Shown: positions 7,447-16,482 of the stretch, in pieces
How positions within the stretch are numbered: the stretch's first letter is position 1
Layout: each line of letters opens with the position of its first letter
Assembly: GCF_037977385.1 (NCBI RefSeq)
Contig: NZ_CP150277.1
Span: 2,519,001 to 2,583,000, forward strand
From: Terribacillus sp. FSL K6-0262
GTDB lineage: Bacteria > Bacillota > Bacilli > Bacillales > Amphibacillaceae
DNA: 64,000 nt
Reading direction: 5' to 3'
Position numbers and translations under genes: made by a program
Notes under the pieces: generated by a model
The model's input: only the letters and a program-made list of their open reading frames with translations
Database searches by the model: none
What the model was told of the DNA's origin: nothing

Positions 7447-8586
7447 ATGGGCAGGAAAATCGAAGACAAAGCGCTCGACCGGATCATCAACGAGATGGTG
7501 GAAGCTGTCGAGAACAGCAAGGATGAGATTTTTTACATAGGGGAAGAGTCGCGGATGGAATACGAGCAGCTCCTTACCGACCTGCAGCTCACGAAGGAGA
7601 AAGTGGCTGATATGATCAAGGAGGGCGATCAGCTTGAACAGAAAGTCCGTTATTCCAAGATGCGCTTGTCCGATGTAAGCCGTGATTTCGATCGCTATTC
7701 AGAAGAAGAGATCAGGGAAGTGTACGAGCAAACGCATAAGCTGCAGATCGAGCTTCGTATGTCCCGTGAAAAGGAGAAGCTTCTGCGGGAACGCCGTGAT
7801 GAGATCCAGCGTCGTTTGCAAGGATTGGAACTCAAGATGAAGCGTGCGGAAGGTCTTGTCGGGAAAATCAGTGTTGTCCTGAATTATTTGAATGATGATT
7901 TCAAACAAGTTTCCCAGCTGATTCATGATGCCAAAGAAAAACAGGAATTCGGCTTGAAAATCATCGAAGCGCAAGAGGAAGAACGACGCAGGCTCTCCAG
8001 GGAGATGCATGATGGTCCAGCTCAAATGCTGGCGAATATCCTGCTGAGATCCGAATTGGTCGATCGCACTTTCCGCGAAAGAAGCACGGAGGAAGCGCTG
8101 CTGGAAATCCAAAATATGCGCAAGATGGTCCGCAGCTCGCTGTATGAAGTTCGCCGCATCATCTACGATCTTCGTCCGATGGCCTTGGATGATCTGGGCT
8201 TGCTGCCTACCATCAAGAAGTACTTGGCCAATATCGAGGAATTCAATAATATCCATATCGACTTTACGGCACTGAAAGCCGAAAAGCGGCTGGATCCCAA
8301 ATATGAAGTGGCATTATTCCGCCTTACCCAGGAAGCGGTCCAGAATGCAGTCAAGCATGCAGAACCGACCTCGATAAAGGTCCGCCTGGAAGTGATGCAG
8401 GAGTTGGTGGTGATCAGCATTGTCGACGATGGCAAGGGCTTCGACGTCACAGTGAAAAAAGAAAATTCCTTTGGGATCATTGGAATGCGGGAACGTGTCG
8501 AGATGCTGGATGGATCCATTTCTTTCCATTCCGAAATCGGGAAAGGCACCCGGGTCCTGATCAAGGTACCGCTTACAGAAGGATAA
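7447..8586 (+). CDS. degS: Cytoplasmic sensor histidine kinase DegS
   Basis: A 379-residue soluble kinase of the HPK7/HisKA_3 class. Residues about 1-175 are a DegS sensor domain rich in coiled coil (no membrane segment); the phosphoacceptor is His188 in RRLSREMHDGPAQ; the ATPase domain shows QEAVQNAVKHAEP, DDGKGFD and GIIGMRERVEMLDG. It phosphorylates DegU, governing exoenzymes, motility, competence and biofilm in B. subtilis. The start ATG at 7447 has only a moderate site (TTGGAGTAATGAA). The gene is followed after 157 bases by degU, a gap large enough for a degU promoter. Confidence 0.95.
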   Translation: MGRKIEDKALDRIINEMVEAVENSKDEIFYIGEESRMEYEQLLTDLQLTKEKVADMIKEGDQLEQKVRYSKMRLSDVSRDFDRYSEEEIREVYEQTHKLQIELRMSREKEKLLRERRDEIQRRLQGLELKMKRAEGLVGKISVVLNYLNDDFKQVSQLIHDAKEKQEFGLKIIEAQEEERRRLSREMHDGPAQMLANILLRSELVDRTFRERSTEEALLEIQNMRKMVRSSLYEVRRIIYDLRPMALDDLGLLPTIKKYLANIEEFNNIHIDFTALKAEKRLDPKYEVALFRLTQEAVQNAVKHAEPTSIKVRLEVMQELVVISIVDDGKGFDVTVKKENSFGIIGMRERVEMLDGSISFHSEIGKGTRVLIKVPLTEG

Positions 8587-8743
8587 GACTGGCGGTATTC
8601 AGGTAATTATGCTTATAATTAGAAGCATGTAAAATGTTATTAATTTAGTCGGGATTTGTTAACGCACTTATAATTGCCTATTACAAAGAGATAATGCAGC
8701 AACAGATGAAAAACGACAAGAACTTGTAGGAGGAGCGAACCAT

Positions 8744-9424
8744 ATGAGTACTGGAATATTATTGATTGACGACCATAAGCTTTTTCGAGAGGGCGTCAAA
8801 CGCATCCTGGAATTCGAACCTGCTTTCCAGGTTGTAGCGGAAGGCGATGATGGATCGGAAGCACTTGATCTGGTTGAAAAGTATAATCCCGATGTCGTGC
8901 TTATGGACATCAATATGCCGACCACGAACGGTGTACAAGCAACAGCGGACTTAATCAAGCATCGTCCCGATATCAACGTCATCATCCTCTCCATCCATGA
9001 TGATGAGAACTACGTGACACATGCTTTGAAAACAGGTGCCCAAGGCTACTTGCTGAAAGAAATGGATGCAGATTCTTTGATCGATGCCATCAAGGTTGTC
9101 AGTGAAGGCGGATCTTATCTGCATCCGAAAGTCACGCACAATCTTGTGAAGGAATACCGTCGCCTTGCAGAGGAAAGCAACTCCTCCATTTCCAGCAAAA
9201 TCGGTGAGCACCGCCGTCCATTGCACTTGCTTACACGCCGGGAATGTGAAGTGCTGCAGCTGCTTGCCGATGGCAAGAGCAACCGCGGTGTGGCAGAGGC
9301 ACTGTATATCAGTGAAAAGACAGTCAAAAACCATGTCAGCAATATTTTACAGAAAATGAATGTAAACGACCGTACACAAGCAGTCGTGACAGCAATCCGC
9401 AACGGCTGGGTCGAAGTATTATAA
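8744..9424 (+). CDS. degU: Response regulator DegU
   Basis: A 226-residue NarL/LuxR-type response regulator. The receiver domain has the acidic pair in [12 protein letters not shown], phosphorylation site Asp55 (VVLMDINMP), and the conserved Ser/Thr and Lys (LLKEM). The output domain is [34 protein letters not shown] helix-turn-helix near residues 160-225. RBS TAGGAGGAG precedes ATG. In B. subtilis unphosphorylated DegU promotes competence and the phosphorylated form represses flagellar genes and activates exoproteases; the neighbouring comF and flagellar clusters fit this. Confidence 0.95.
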   Translation: MSTGILLIDDHKLFREGVKRILEFEPAFQVVAEGDDGSEALDLVEKYNPDVVLMDINMPTTNGVQATADLIKHRPDINVIILSIHDDENYVTHALKTGAQGYLLKEMDADSLIDAIKVVSEGGSYLHPKVTHNLVKEYRRLAEESNSSISSKIGEHRRPLHLLTRRECEVLQLLADGKSNRGVAEALYISEKTVKNHVSNILQKMNVNDRTQAVVTAIRNGWVEVL

Positions 9425-9431
9425 GAGTTGA

Positions 9432-9461
9432 AAGTCCGGGTATGAAGCCCGGACTTTTTTG
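9432..9461 (+). terminator. Terminator after degU
   Basis: Perfect AAGTCCGGG / CCCGGACTT stem followed by TTTTTT. Confidence 0.88.
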
Positions 9462-9630
9462 TTTTTAACGAAGAAGAGGAAGTATAAAGCTGTTTCGTCT
9501 GATCATCTGGCAATTGCTCCTGGCTTGATCTGAATTGAAATTCCTATTTGACGGATGCAAAAAGAACAAGCATAGGGTAAGATAGAAAGCAGAAAATAGA
9601 AGGCAGAAAATTGTAAGGGAGACCGATAGC

Positions 9631-10473
9631 ATGAATATTGCTGTGATGACAGATAGTACAGCATATCTTACGCCGGAACAGCGAGAAGCATTTAACATAC
9701 ATATGATTCCATTGCAGGTCGTTTTCGACGATGCAACGTATGAAGAGGAAGTGGATATCACTGCTGCGGAATTTTACGCCAAAGTCAAGCAGCAGAAAAC
9801 TTTGCCGAAAACATCGCAGCCAGTGGTCGGGAAAGTGATCGGACTTCTGGAGGAATTGAGCAAAAGCTATGACGCTGTGATCAGTGTCCATCTGTCCAGC
9901 GGAATCAGCGGGACTTACCAATCCATGATCGCTGCAGATGATATGGTCGATGGAATCGATGTCCATGCATACGATTCCGAGCTGAGCTGCATGGCGCAAG
10001 GGTTCTATGCACTGGAAGCAGCCCGCATGGCAAAGCAAGGTGCTTCCGTGGAAGACATCTTAAAGCGGCTGGATGAAATGAAGGAAACGATGGATGCTTA
10101 TTTCATCGTGGATGATCTTTCCAACCTGCAGCGAGGCGGACGCCTGAACGGGGCGCAAGCCCTCATCGGCAGTTTGCTCCAGGTGAAACCGGTTCTCCAT
10201 TTCGAGAATAAAGTCATCGTTCCTTTCGAAAAGATCCGTACAAAGAAGAAAGCCATCAGCCGCATCAAAGCACTATTCGCCGAACAGGCATCCAGCGGGG
10301 CAAAAATGAAAGCCTGCTTCATCCATGCCAATAGACCGGAAGAAGCTGAAAGTCTTCGTCAGGAATTGGCGGCCGAATACCCGAATGCAGAAGTGGAAGT
10401 CTCTTATTTCGGTCCGGTTATCGGCACCCATCTGGGAGAGGGTGCAATCGGCCTGACGTGGTACAAAGAGTGA
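9631..10473 (+). CDS. DegV-family fatty-acid-binding protein
   Basis: A 280-residue two-domain DegV protein. Diagnostic segments are the N-terminal VMTDSTAYLT, the VISVHLSSGISGTYQS loop that binds the carboxylate of a fatty acid, DDLSNLQRGGRLNG, and the C-terminal GPVIGTHLGEGAIGL. In Staphylococcus aureus such proteins (FakB) deliver fatty acids to the FakA kinase; this paralogue's partner is not visible here. It matches B. subtilis yviA by position between degU and comFA. RBS TAAGGGAGA precedes the ATG. Just upstream (about 9583-9612) there is a short A-rich direct repeat of AGAAxGCAGAAAAT. Confidence 0.9.
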   Translation: MNIAVMTDSTAYLTPEQREAFNIHMIPLQVVFDDATYEEEVDITAAEFYAKVKQQKTLPKTSQPVVGKVIGLLEELSKSYDAVISVHLSSGISGTYQSMIAADDMVDGIDVHAYDSELSCMAQGFYALEAARMAKQGASVEDILKRLDEMKETMDAYFIVDDLSNLQRGGRLNGAQALIGSLLQVKPVLHFENKVIVPFEKIRTKKKAISRIKALFAEQASSGAKMKACFIHANRPEEAESLRQELAAEYPNAEVEVSYFGPVIGTHLGEGAIGLTWYKE

Positions 10474-10475
10474 CA

Positions 10476-10505
10476 GGGGAGGAACTTTTTCTCCCCCTTT
10501 TTTAT
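10476..10505 (+). terminator. Terminator after degV
   Basis: GGGGAG / CTCCCC stem followed by TTTTTT, between the degV stop and the comFA ribosome binding site. Confidence 0.7.
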
Positions 10506-10521
10506 AGAAAGGAGCAAATAT

Positions 10522-11916
10522 ATGGAGCTTGACCCAAAACGGTATGCCGGCAAGCGGCTATTACGGCGTGAAATCCCCTTATCAAGTACAACCCTCCGAA
10601 AAGCTCTTCAGAACGAACACTTCAAACAAATTCCAGCTATCCGCAAAGAAAAAAGCGGTTCATACTGCAATCGCTGCAATGCCGCGCAGTCTCTCCTGCA
10701 AATGATTTCCTGCCAGATTTGCGGCAGTATACATCTCTATTGCCGGAATTGCATTCAGATGGGAAGAGTGAGCGCATGTGAATATTTTTATGAATGGGCA
10801 GGGACAGCGCCTGAATGGCCGCGGCATACAAAGCCATGCGCTTGGGAGGGAGAGCTTACCCTCCACCAGCAGGCTGCCGCAGATGCAATCGAGCAAGCGA
10901 TGAAACAGAGCGGGAAGCTGCTGGTCCATGCTGTCTGCGGGGCGGGAAAGACCGAGATGCTGTTCCAGGGCATAGCCTCTGCGCTCGAAAATGGAAAACG
11001 GATTTGCCTTGCGACACCGCGGGCGGATGTCGTTCGGGAATTGCTGCCGCGATTCCAGCAGGCTTTTCCGCAAGTGGCCGTACAGGCCCTTCATGGCGGC
11101 AGTCCGGACAAGACAGGCGATGGTCAGCTTATCCTTGCGACCACGCATCAGCTGCTCCGGTTTTATCATGCTTTTGATGTGCTTATCATCGATGAAATAG
11201 ACGCTTTTCCTTATCATGCGGACCCGATGCTCCATATCGCCTCAGAAAAAGCCAAGAAACCAAGATGCGCTTCCATTTTCCTCACCGCAACTCCACGGCT
11301 GAAAGAAAGGCGGCAGATTGCTGCCAATACGCTCCCGCATGTGTTTGTTCCCTTACGTTTCCATGGACAGCCGCTCCCTGTACCAATAGTGAAGATGTGC
11401 TTTGGTTTGCGTAAGCAACTGAAAAAAGGTGATTTTCCAAAAGGATTCATAAAGTGGCTCCATAAGCGGAGGAATCCGTCGAGGCAGCTGCTTGTCTTTT
11501 TGCCGACGGTTGTGCTGGCTGATACATTGCAGGCAGAAGCGCAGCGGACACTGCACCCCTTTGCACAAAAAATCCTGTCCCAAAAACAAGCTGAAACACT
11601 TATCAGCACCGCACATGCTGCCGATAAAGACAGAGAGGAGAAGATACAGGCATTCCGCAATCGGGAAACAGCAATTATATTGACGACGACCATCCTGGAA
11701 CGTGGTGTTACATTTCCTTCTGTTGATGTTGCCATCCTGGATGCCGGCCATGATGTCTTCGATGAGGCAGCGCTGGTGCAGATTGCTGGCCGTGCAGGCC
11801 GCAGCCCTGCCGATCCGACTGGAGAGGTCGTCTTTTTTCATGAGGGCAGAAGTGATGCAATGGACAAGGCGATACAAGCCATCCAAGGCATGAATCGACG
11901 GGCAAAGCGTTTATGA
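10522..11916 (+). CDS. comFA: Late competence DNA helicase/translocase ComFA
   Basis: A 464-residue superfamily 2 ATPase that drives single-stranded DNA through the uptake channel during transformation. A zinc-binding four-cysteine region (CNRCNA, CQICGS, CRNC) occupies about residues 50-85. The helicase core follows: Walker A AVCGAGKTEM, Walker B IIDEIDAFPY, TATPR, then the second domain with ILTTTILERGVTFP and QIAGRAGR. The start ATG at 10522 has AAAGGAG upstream. The stop overlaps comFC by 4 bases. The comFB gene that separates comFA and comFC in B. subtilis is absent. No clear ComK box (paired AAAA-N5-TTTT) was seen upstream. Confidence 0.93.
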   Translation: MELDPKRYAGKRLLRREIPLSSTTLRKALQNEHFKQIPAIRKEKSGSYCNRCNAAQSLLQMISCQICGSIHLYCRNCIQMGRVSACEYFYEWAGTAPEWPRHTKPCAWEGELTLHQQAAADAIEQAMKQSGKLLVHAVCGAGKTEMLFQGIASALENGKRICLATPRADVVRELLPRFQQAFPQVAVQALHGGSPDKTGDGQLILATTHQLLRFYHAFDVLIIDEIDAFPYHADPMLHIASEKAKKPRCASIFLTATPRLKERRQIAANTLPHVFVPLRFHGQPLPVPIVKMCFGLRKQLKKGDFPKGFIKWLHKRRNPSRQLLVFLPTVVLADTLQAEAQRTLHPFAQKILSQKQAETLISTAHAADKDREEKIQAFRNRETAIILTTTILERGVTFPSVDVAILDAGHDVFDEAALVQIAGRAGRSPADPTGEVVFFHEGRSDAMDKAIQAIQGMNRRAKRL

Positions 11917-12590
11917 CGATTTGCTTTGGCTGCGGTGAAACATATACTTTCAGACCGAGCTGGTCGACTTTTTTATGGCCTGAGCGTTTATCTCTGCTTT
12001 GCCCCGTCTGCGCCGGGTCCTTTCACCAGCTCAAGGAATCAGGATGCCCCATCTGTATGAAGCAGACAGGTTCCGCTACTTGTGCAGATTGCCGGTATTG
12101 GGAAAAATCCAGCTATCGATCTGTACTTGAGAAGAATGTATCGTTGTATGGGTATGAGTCATTTATGCAGGATTATATAGCAAGATGGAAGTATCGCGGG
12201 GATTATGTACTGGGGAAAGTTTTCGAAGCAGACTTCAAGAAACTCTATCAGCAGTATTTCCATGATTCCAAGTATGTCGCAGTGCCCATACCATTGAGCG
12301 CGGAACGAATGGCCGAGAGAGGCTTCAATCAAGCTTTGGAACTGGCGGATTTTACAGGAGCGAAAAAGAAAGAAGTGCTGGGCAGGAGGCATGGGGAGAA
12401 GCAATCCAAGCGCAGCCGCTTGCACAGGCTGACTGCTGATAATCCTTTTTATCTATTGGCAGAGCCGCCGGAATACGCCGTATTGATCGATGATATTTAT
12501 ACAACGGGCACTACGCTGCGGCATGCTGCTCGAATGATGAAGGAAAATGGCAGCGTTTATGTGGCTGCCTGTACGCTTATCAGGGGGTAA
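11913..12590 (+). CDS. comFC: Competence protein ComFC (phosphoribosyltransferase-like)
   Basis: A 225-residue ComF/GntX-family protein needed for natural transformation. The N-terminus carries zinc-type cysteine pairs (CFGC, CPVC, CPIC, CADC), and the C-terminus a phosphoribosyltransferase fold with PIPLSAERMAERGFNQA and the PRPP-loop VLIDDIYTTGTTLRHA. It is translationally coupled to comFA through an ATGA overlap. In B. subtilis it works with ComFA at the DNA-import step; the role of the PRTase fold is unresolved. Confidence 0.92.
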   Translation: MTICFGCGETYTFRPSWSTFLWPERLSLLCPVCAGSFHQLKESGCPICMKQTGSATCADCRYWEKSSYRSVLEKNVSLYGYESFMQDYIARWKYRGDYVLGKVFEADFKKLYQQYFHDSKYVAVPIPLSAERMAERGFNQALELADFTGAKKKEVLGRRHGEKQSKRSRLHRLTADNPFYLLAEPPEYAVLIDDIYTTGTTLRHAARMMKENGSVYVAACTLIRG

Positions 12591-12640
12591 CTTTCCCATA
12601 TGACAAATGTCGTGTAAACAGCGGCTTTATCACTTTATCA

Positions 12641-12649
12641 TGCTATAAT
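12641..12649 (+). promoter_or_regulatory. Extended -10 promoter of the flagellar operon
   Basis: TGCTATAAT is a perfect extended -10 in the 117-base gap after comFC and before yvyF; the -35 is not evident. Confidence 0.55.
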
Positions 12650-12707
12650 CATACTAAGCGGGACACAAATCAGTGTACCTATTATACTAGGAGGAGGGCG
12701 TTAGCCT

Positions 12708-13124
12708 ATGTTAGAACTAGCAAATTGCGTCCGCTGCGGAAGCGTATTCGCACGAGATTACCGAGATATTTGTCCGAATTGCCATCGAGAGGAAGAACGT
12801 TCCTTCCAGATGGTCCATCAATATCTGCGCAAACGTGAGAATCGCCAAGCAACCATCCAGCAAATCACGGAAGCAACAACGGTACCGGAATCATTGATCA
12901 TCAAATTCGTCCGTGAAAAACGGCTGCTGCCAAGCCAATTCCCGATGCTGTCCTATTCCTGCCGCAATTGTTCCAATCAGATCACAGAAGGTGAAATCTG
13001 CGCGGATTGCAAAGATCAAATGCGCAAAGAACTGGACATCGCCCGTGAATTGGACGAAAAACGCACTGTTGCCGGCGTACAAGAGCAGCGCGTGTATTAT
13101 AATGCAGATCGCTCTGTGAAATAA
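12708..13124 (+). CDS. yvyF: TIGR03826-family flagellar operon protein
   Basis: A 138-residue protein with four CxxC pairs (CVRC near residue 6, CPNC near 24, CRNC near 86, CADC near 98), so probably two zinc ribbons flanking a helical middle (QQITEATTVPESLIIKFVREKRLL). It matches YvyF by sequence style and position between comFC and flgM. AGGAGGAGG precedes ATG. In B. subtilis it has been linked to control of FlgM/flagellar expression; the precise biochemistry is not known to me. Confidence 0.85.
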   Translation: MLELANCVRCGSVFARDYRDICPNCHREEERSFQMVHQYLRKRENRQATIQQITEATTVPESLIIKFVREKRLLPSQFPMLSYSCRNCSNQITEGEICADCKDQMRKELDIARELDEKRTVAGVQEQRVYYNADRSVK

Positions 13125-13137
13125 TTAGTCAAATCGC

Positions 13138-13165
13138 TAAACATTTCCCCGATGTTGACCGATAC
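13138..13165 (+). promoter_or_regulatory. SigD promoter of flgM
   Basis: TAAA, 16-base spacer, ACCGATAC, against the SigD consensus TAAA-N15-GCCGATAT. Starting just after yvyF, it would allow SigD to drive its own anti-sigma factor and the flgN-csrA genes. Confidence 0.7.
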
Positions 13166-13208
13166 TATCTGTAAGAGTGTTAAGAAGTTGGAAAGGGGTG
13201 CAGATCTT

Positions 13209-13466
13209 ATGAAGATTCAAGGTCCGAACCAATCCGGTTTCAATCCGTACACAAAACAGCTGAAGCAGCAGGCTGATTTGCAGAAAGCAAGTCAGCGCCA
13301 GGATAAACTGGAGATCTCCTCGGAGGCGAAGCGCCTCCAGGAAGGCGACAAAATCCAGGCCAGCCGCAAAAGCCATGTGGAACAGATAAAAGCCGCAGTA
13401 CAAAATGGCGAATATAAAGTCGATGCAGAGAAAACCGCTAAGAAAATGATGGATTTTTGGTCATAA
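13209..13466 (+). CDS. flgM: Anti-sigma factor FlgM
   Basis: An 85-residue FlgM that binds SigD until the hook-basal body is finished. The N-terminal half is loosely structured (PNQSGFNPYTKQ) and the C-terminal helices (DKLEISSEAKRLQ; KSHVEQIKAAVQNGEYKVDAEKTAKKMMDF) are the SigD-binding part, with the typical QNGEYKVD turn. ATG at 13209 is chosen for the GGAAAGGGG site upstream; an ATG at 13152 lies within the SigD promoter. It is the first gene behind the SigD promoter. Confidence 0.93.
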   Translation: MKIQGPNQSGFNPYTKQLKQQADLQKASQRQDKLEISSEAKRLQEGDKIQASRKSHVEQIKAAVQNGEYKVDAEKTAKKMMDFWS

Positions 13467-13484
13467 GACCAAGGAGGAGCAACC

Positions 13485-13976
13485 ATGGCTTTACAGGATT
13501 TATACGAAACGATCGAGAAATTGCATAGATTGCACCGGAGTCTGGTGGAAATCAGCCGTCTCAAAACGGATTATTTGAAATCAAATGATATGGACAGCCT
13601 CCAAAAGCAGCTGCTTGCCGAGAAGAAGCATGTGCAGGCTGTATCCCAGCTCGAAAAGCTTCGGATCAAACAAACGGAATCATGGGCAGTTTCTGCCGGC
13701 CTTCCAGTGCCGTCCACTGTTACCGAGCTTTTGGAACAGATTACGGATCAGCAGATGGTGCGTCAGCTTGAAAAAGAGCTGATCGGATTGACAGAGGCAG
13801 TGACGGAGCTAAAAAAGCAGGAAGCACTCAATCAGCAGCTGCTGGAGCAGTCGATGCAATTTTTGCAGATTTCACTGGATATGCTTGCTCCCTCCATCCA
13901 ATCATTGAATTACGGCACTCCCGACCAGGATCAGCAGCGGCCGCAGAATCGCGCTCTATTCGACTCCAAAGCATAA
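13485..13976 (+). CDS. flgN: Flagellar export chaperone FlgN
   Basis: A 163-residue, almost wholly helical protein of the FlgN family (YvyG), the export chaperone for hook-associated proteins FlgK and FlgL. Helical heptads run from residue 5 to about 130 (LYETIEKLHRLHRSLVEISRLKTDYL; LEQITDQQMVRQLEKELIGL); the tail is polar. AAGGAGGAG lies 8 bases before ATG. It sits immediately upstream of flgK, its client. Confidence 0.88.
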   Translation: MALQDLYETIEKLHRLHRSLVEISRLKTDYLKSNDMDSLQKQLLAEKKHVQAVSQLEKLRIKQTESWAVSAGLPVPSTVTELLEQITDQQMVRQLEKELIGLTEAVTELKKQEALNQQLLEQSMQFLQISLDMLAPSIQSLNYGTPDQDQQRPQNRALFDSKA

Positions 13977-14016
13977 CACTATTACGGAAAGCCATCGGTA
14001 AAAGGGGAATGAATAA

Positions 14017-15534
14017 ATGGGATCGACATTTGCAGGATTAGAAATCGCCCGCTCTGCGCTATTTGCACAGCAGACGGCACTATACACGACAAGCAATAAC
14101 ATAGCCAATGCCAACACAGAAGGCTACACAAGACAACGTGTCAACTTCGAACAAATCTCCCCATATCCAGCCGCAGGACGCAATCGTCCGCAAGTGGTCG
14201 GCCAGCAGGGAACAGGCGTCGAGGCAGGATCGATCGAACGGATCCGCAACAGTTATCTGGATGCGCAATATCGTTCGCAAACTGGTACAGCCAGCTTTTG
14301 GAATACAAAATCAGAAGCATTGAGCCGTATGGAAGGCATCATGAACGAGCCTTCTGATTCAGGCTTGTCAGCTGTCATGGATGATTTCTGGAGCGCACTC
14401 CAGGATTTATCGGCAACCCCGGAGGAGTCCGGTGCTCGTTCTGTCGCCTTGCAAAAAGGACAAGCTGTTGCAGATACGTTCAACTATATCTCCAGCAGCC
14501 TCAGCAATGTCCGAGGCGACTTGCAAGATCAGATTGACAATGTGTCCGTCAAAAGCATCAATTCCTATTTGAATCAAATCAATGAATTGAACAAACAGAT
14601 CGCTAAGATGGAACCGCATGGCATGGTGACGAATGATCTGTATGATAAACGGGATGTGCTCATCGATGAGCTGTCTTCGATGGTCAACATCAAAGTGGAA
14701 TACCAGGAATCCGGCGGCATGGCGCCGACAGCCGCCCAAGGTATCGCCAAGATTACTTTGGTTGATGAGGAAGGTGCGCCCCAAGCGGTTTTGGTCGACC
14801 CGGATACAAAGACCTATCAGGAAATGTCCGTGCAATATGGACAAGATGAAAACGGCATGGAAGGCGTTCAAAGCATCACTTTTGGAGATACAGAGATTCC
14901 TGTAGAGGAATTCACATCCAAGGGTGAACTTAAAGGTCTGATAGATTCCTATGGTTATTTGGAAGATGGAGCTATTAAAGGTACATACCCGGAAATGATG
15001 CAGAATCTTGATAAAATGGCATTCAACTTTGCAAAGGCCCTTAATGCTGTCCAGCAGACAGGCTATACGAAAGATGGCAGCTTATCCGGCATCGATTTCT
15101 TTGACGCAGGTGATTCTGTATACGGCGCTGCCGCTAACATCAGCCTATCGGCTGAAATCGAGGGGAACCCGGATCTGATTGCAGCAAGTGCGGACGGTAC
15201 TTCCGGAAATGGTGACAACGCGAAGAAACTGGCCGAAGCAATGCGATCTCCTTTGGAAGAATTAGGCGATACCTCCATCAGCAGCTTTTATGAAGGCATG
15301 ATCGGAACATTAGGGGTGAACGCGCAGGAAGCAAACAGACAAGCAGCCAACTCCACTTCATTGGTGGATCAAGCTGACCTGCAGCGTCAATCCGTCTCCA
15401 GTGTGTCACTCGATGAAGAGATGACGAACATGATCAAGTTCCAGCACGCCTATAATGCTGCAGCCCGCAGCATGACAGCGGTTGACGAGATGCTTGATAC
15501 GATCATCAACAACATGGGATTAGTAGGGAGGTAA
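14017..15534 (+). CDS. flgK: Hook-associated protein 1 FlgK
   Basis: A 505-residue hook-filament junction protein. The N-terminus (FAGLEIARSALFAQQTALYTTSNNIANANTEGYTRQ split by the flagellar rod signature) and the C-terminus (SVSLDEEMTNMIKFQHAYNAAARSMTAVDEMLDTIINN) are the coiled D0 regions common to axial proteins; the middle contains the FlgK-specific globular domains. AAAGGGGAATGA precedes ATG. flgL follows after 7 bases. Confidence 0.95.
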   Translation: MGSTFAGLEIARSALFAQQTALYTTSNNIANANTEGYTRQRVNFEQISPYPAAGRNRPQVVGQQGTGVEAGSIERIRNSYLDAQYRSQTGTASFWNTKSEALSRMEGIMNEPSDSGLSAVMDDFWSALQDLSATPEESGARSVALQKGQAVADTFNYISSSLSNVRGDLQDQIDNVSVKSINSYLNQINELNKQIAKMEPHGMVTNDLYDKRDVLIDELSSMVNIKVEYQESGGMAPTAAQGIAKITLVDEEGAPQAVLVDPDTKTYQEMSVQYGQDENGMEGVQSITFGDTEIPVEEFTSKGELKGLIDSYGYLEDGAIKGTYPEMMQNLDKMAFNFAKALNAVQQTGYTKDGSLSGIDFFDAGDSVYGAAANISLSAEIEGNPDLIAASADGTSGNGDNAKKLAEAMRSPLEELGDTSISSFYEGMIGTLGVNAQEANRQAANSTSLVDQADLQRQSVSSVSLDEEMTNMIKFQHAYNAAARSMTAVDEMLDTIINNMGLVGR

Positions 15535-15541
15535 GTAAAGG

Positions 15542-16426
15542 ATGCGCATAACACAAAGTATGATGTCCGACCGTATGCTGCGTAACTTGAGCAATAGCTA
15601 CAGCGACCTGAATAAATATTCCGAACAGCTGTCTTCAGGTAAGAAAATCACCAAGCCTTCTGACGACCCGGTTGTTGCCACAAAAGGTATGGGCTATCGG
15701 ACCGAGGTACGTGAAGTCGAGCAGTATAAGCGGAATTTATCTGAAGCACAGACTTGGATCGATAACTCTGATTCTGCCTTGAACAATGCGACGAGTGCCC
15801 TGCAGCGTATCCGGGAGCTTGCTGTCCAAGCCAGCAATGGTACATATGAAGAAGGGCAGCGGGAGAATATTGCAGAAGAAGTGGATCAGCTCAAAGAGCA
15901 GCTGGCGACGATAGCCAATACACAAGTAAATGGTAAGTATATTTTTAACGGAACCAACACCGATGCAGCGCCCGTGACGATCAATGAAGATGGAAGTGTG
16001 ACGGTGGATAATAATTCGAATGCAGTCAGCCTTACTTTATCCAAGGGCGTCGATGTAAAAGTGAATGTGGATGGAGATGCTGTATTCGGAGAGAAATTGT
16101 TCAGTGATTTGGAAAGCTTCTCTGCTGCGCTCCGTTCTGATACCCCAGATGAAGATTTGGATGCTTATATCGGTACGATCGATGAAAATATCAATAGCCT
16201 TATCAATGAGCGAGCCGATTTAGGTGCAAGGATGAACCGGCTGGACCTTGTATCGTCGCGTTTGGATGATCAGGAATTATCAGCGACAGAATTAATGTCC
16301 AATAATGAAGATGCCGAAATGGAAGAAGTCATCATGAATCTCGTGTCCCAGGAAGCAGTCCACCGAGCTGCTATGTCAGCGGGTGCACGAATCATCCAGC
16401 CGACCTTGATGGACTTCTTACGATAA
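15542..16426 (+). CDS. flgL: Hook-associated protein 3 FlgL
   Basis: A 294-residue second junction protein. The N-terminus MRITQSMMSDRMLRNLSNSY and the flagellin-like SSGKKITKPSDDPVVATKGM are FlgL hallmarks; the C-terminal helix (EEVIMNLVSQEAVHRAAMSAGARIIQPTLMDFL) packs into the axial core. GGGAGGTAAGT precedes ATG, overlapping the flgK end. A strong terminator follows, so yviE-fliW-csrA must be reached by read-through or a local promoter. Confidence 0.95.
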   Translation: MRITQSMMSDRMLRNLSNSYSDLNKYSEQLSSGKKITKPSDDPVVATKGMGYRTEVREVEQYKRNLSEAQTWIDNSDSALNNATSALQRIRELAVQASNGTYEEGQRENIAEEVDQLKEQLATIANTQVNGKYIFNGTNTDAAPVTINEDGSVTVDNNSNAVSLTLSKGVDVKVNVDGDAVFGEKLFSDLESFSAALRSDTPDEDLDAYIGTIDENINSLINERADLGARMNRLDLVSSRLDDQELSATELMSNNEDAEMEEVIMNLVSQEAVHRAAMSAGARIIQPTLMDFLR

Positions 16427-16434
16427 AAATAGAT

Positions 16435-16463
16435 AAAGCTCTGCCAATCGGCGGAGCTTTTTG
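16435..16463 (+). terminator. Terminator after flgL
   Basis: AAAGCTCTGCC / GGCGGAGCTTT stem followed by TT; only 20 bases before yviE. Confidence 0.75.
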
Positions 16464-16482
16464 TATAGGAAGGAGCCTATCC

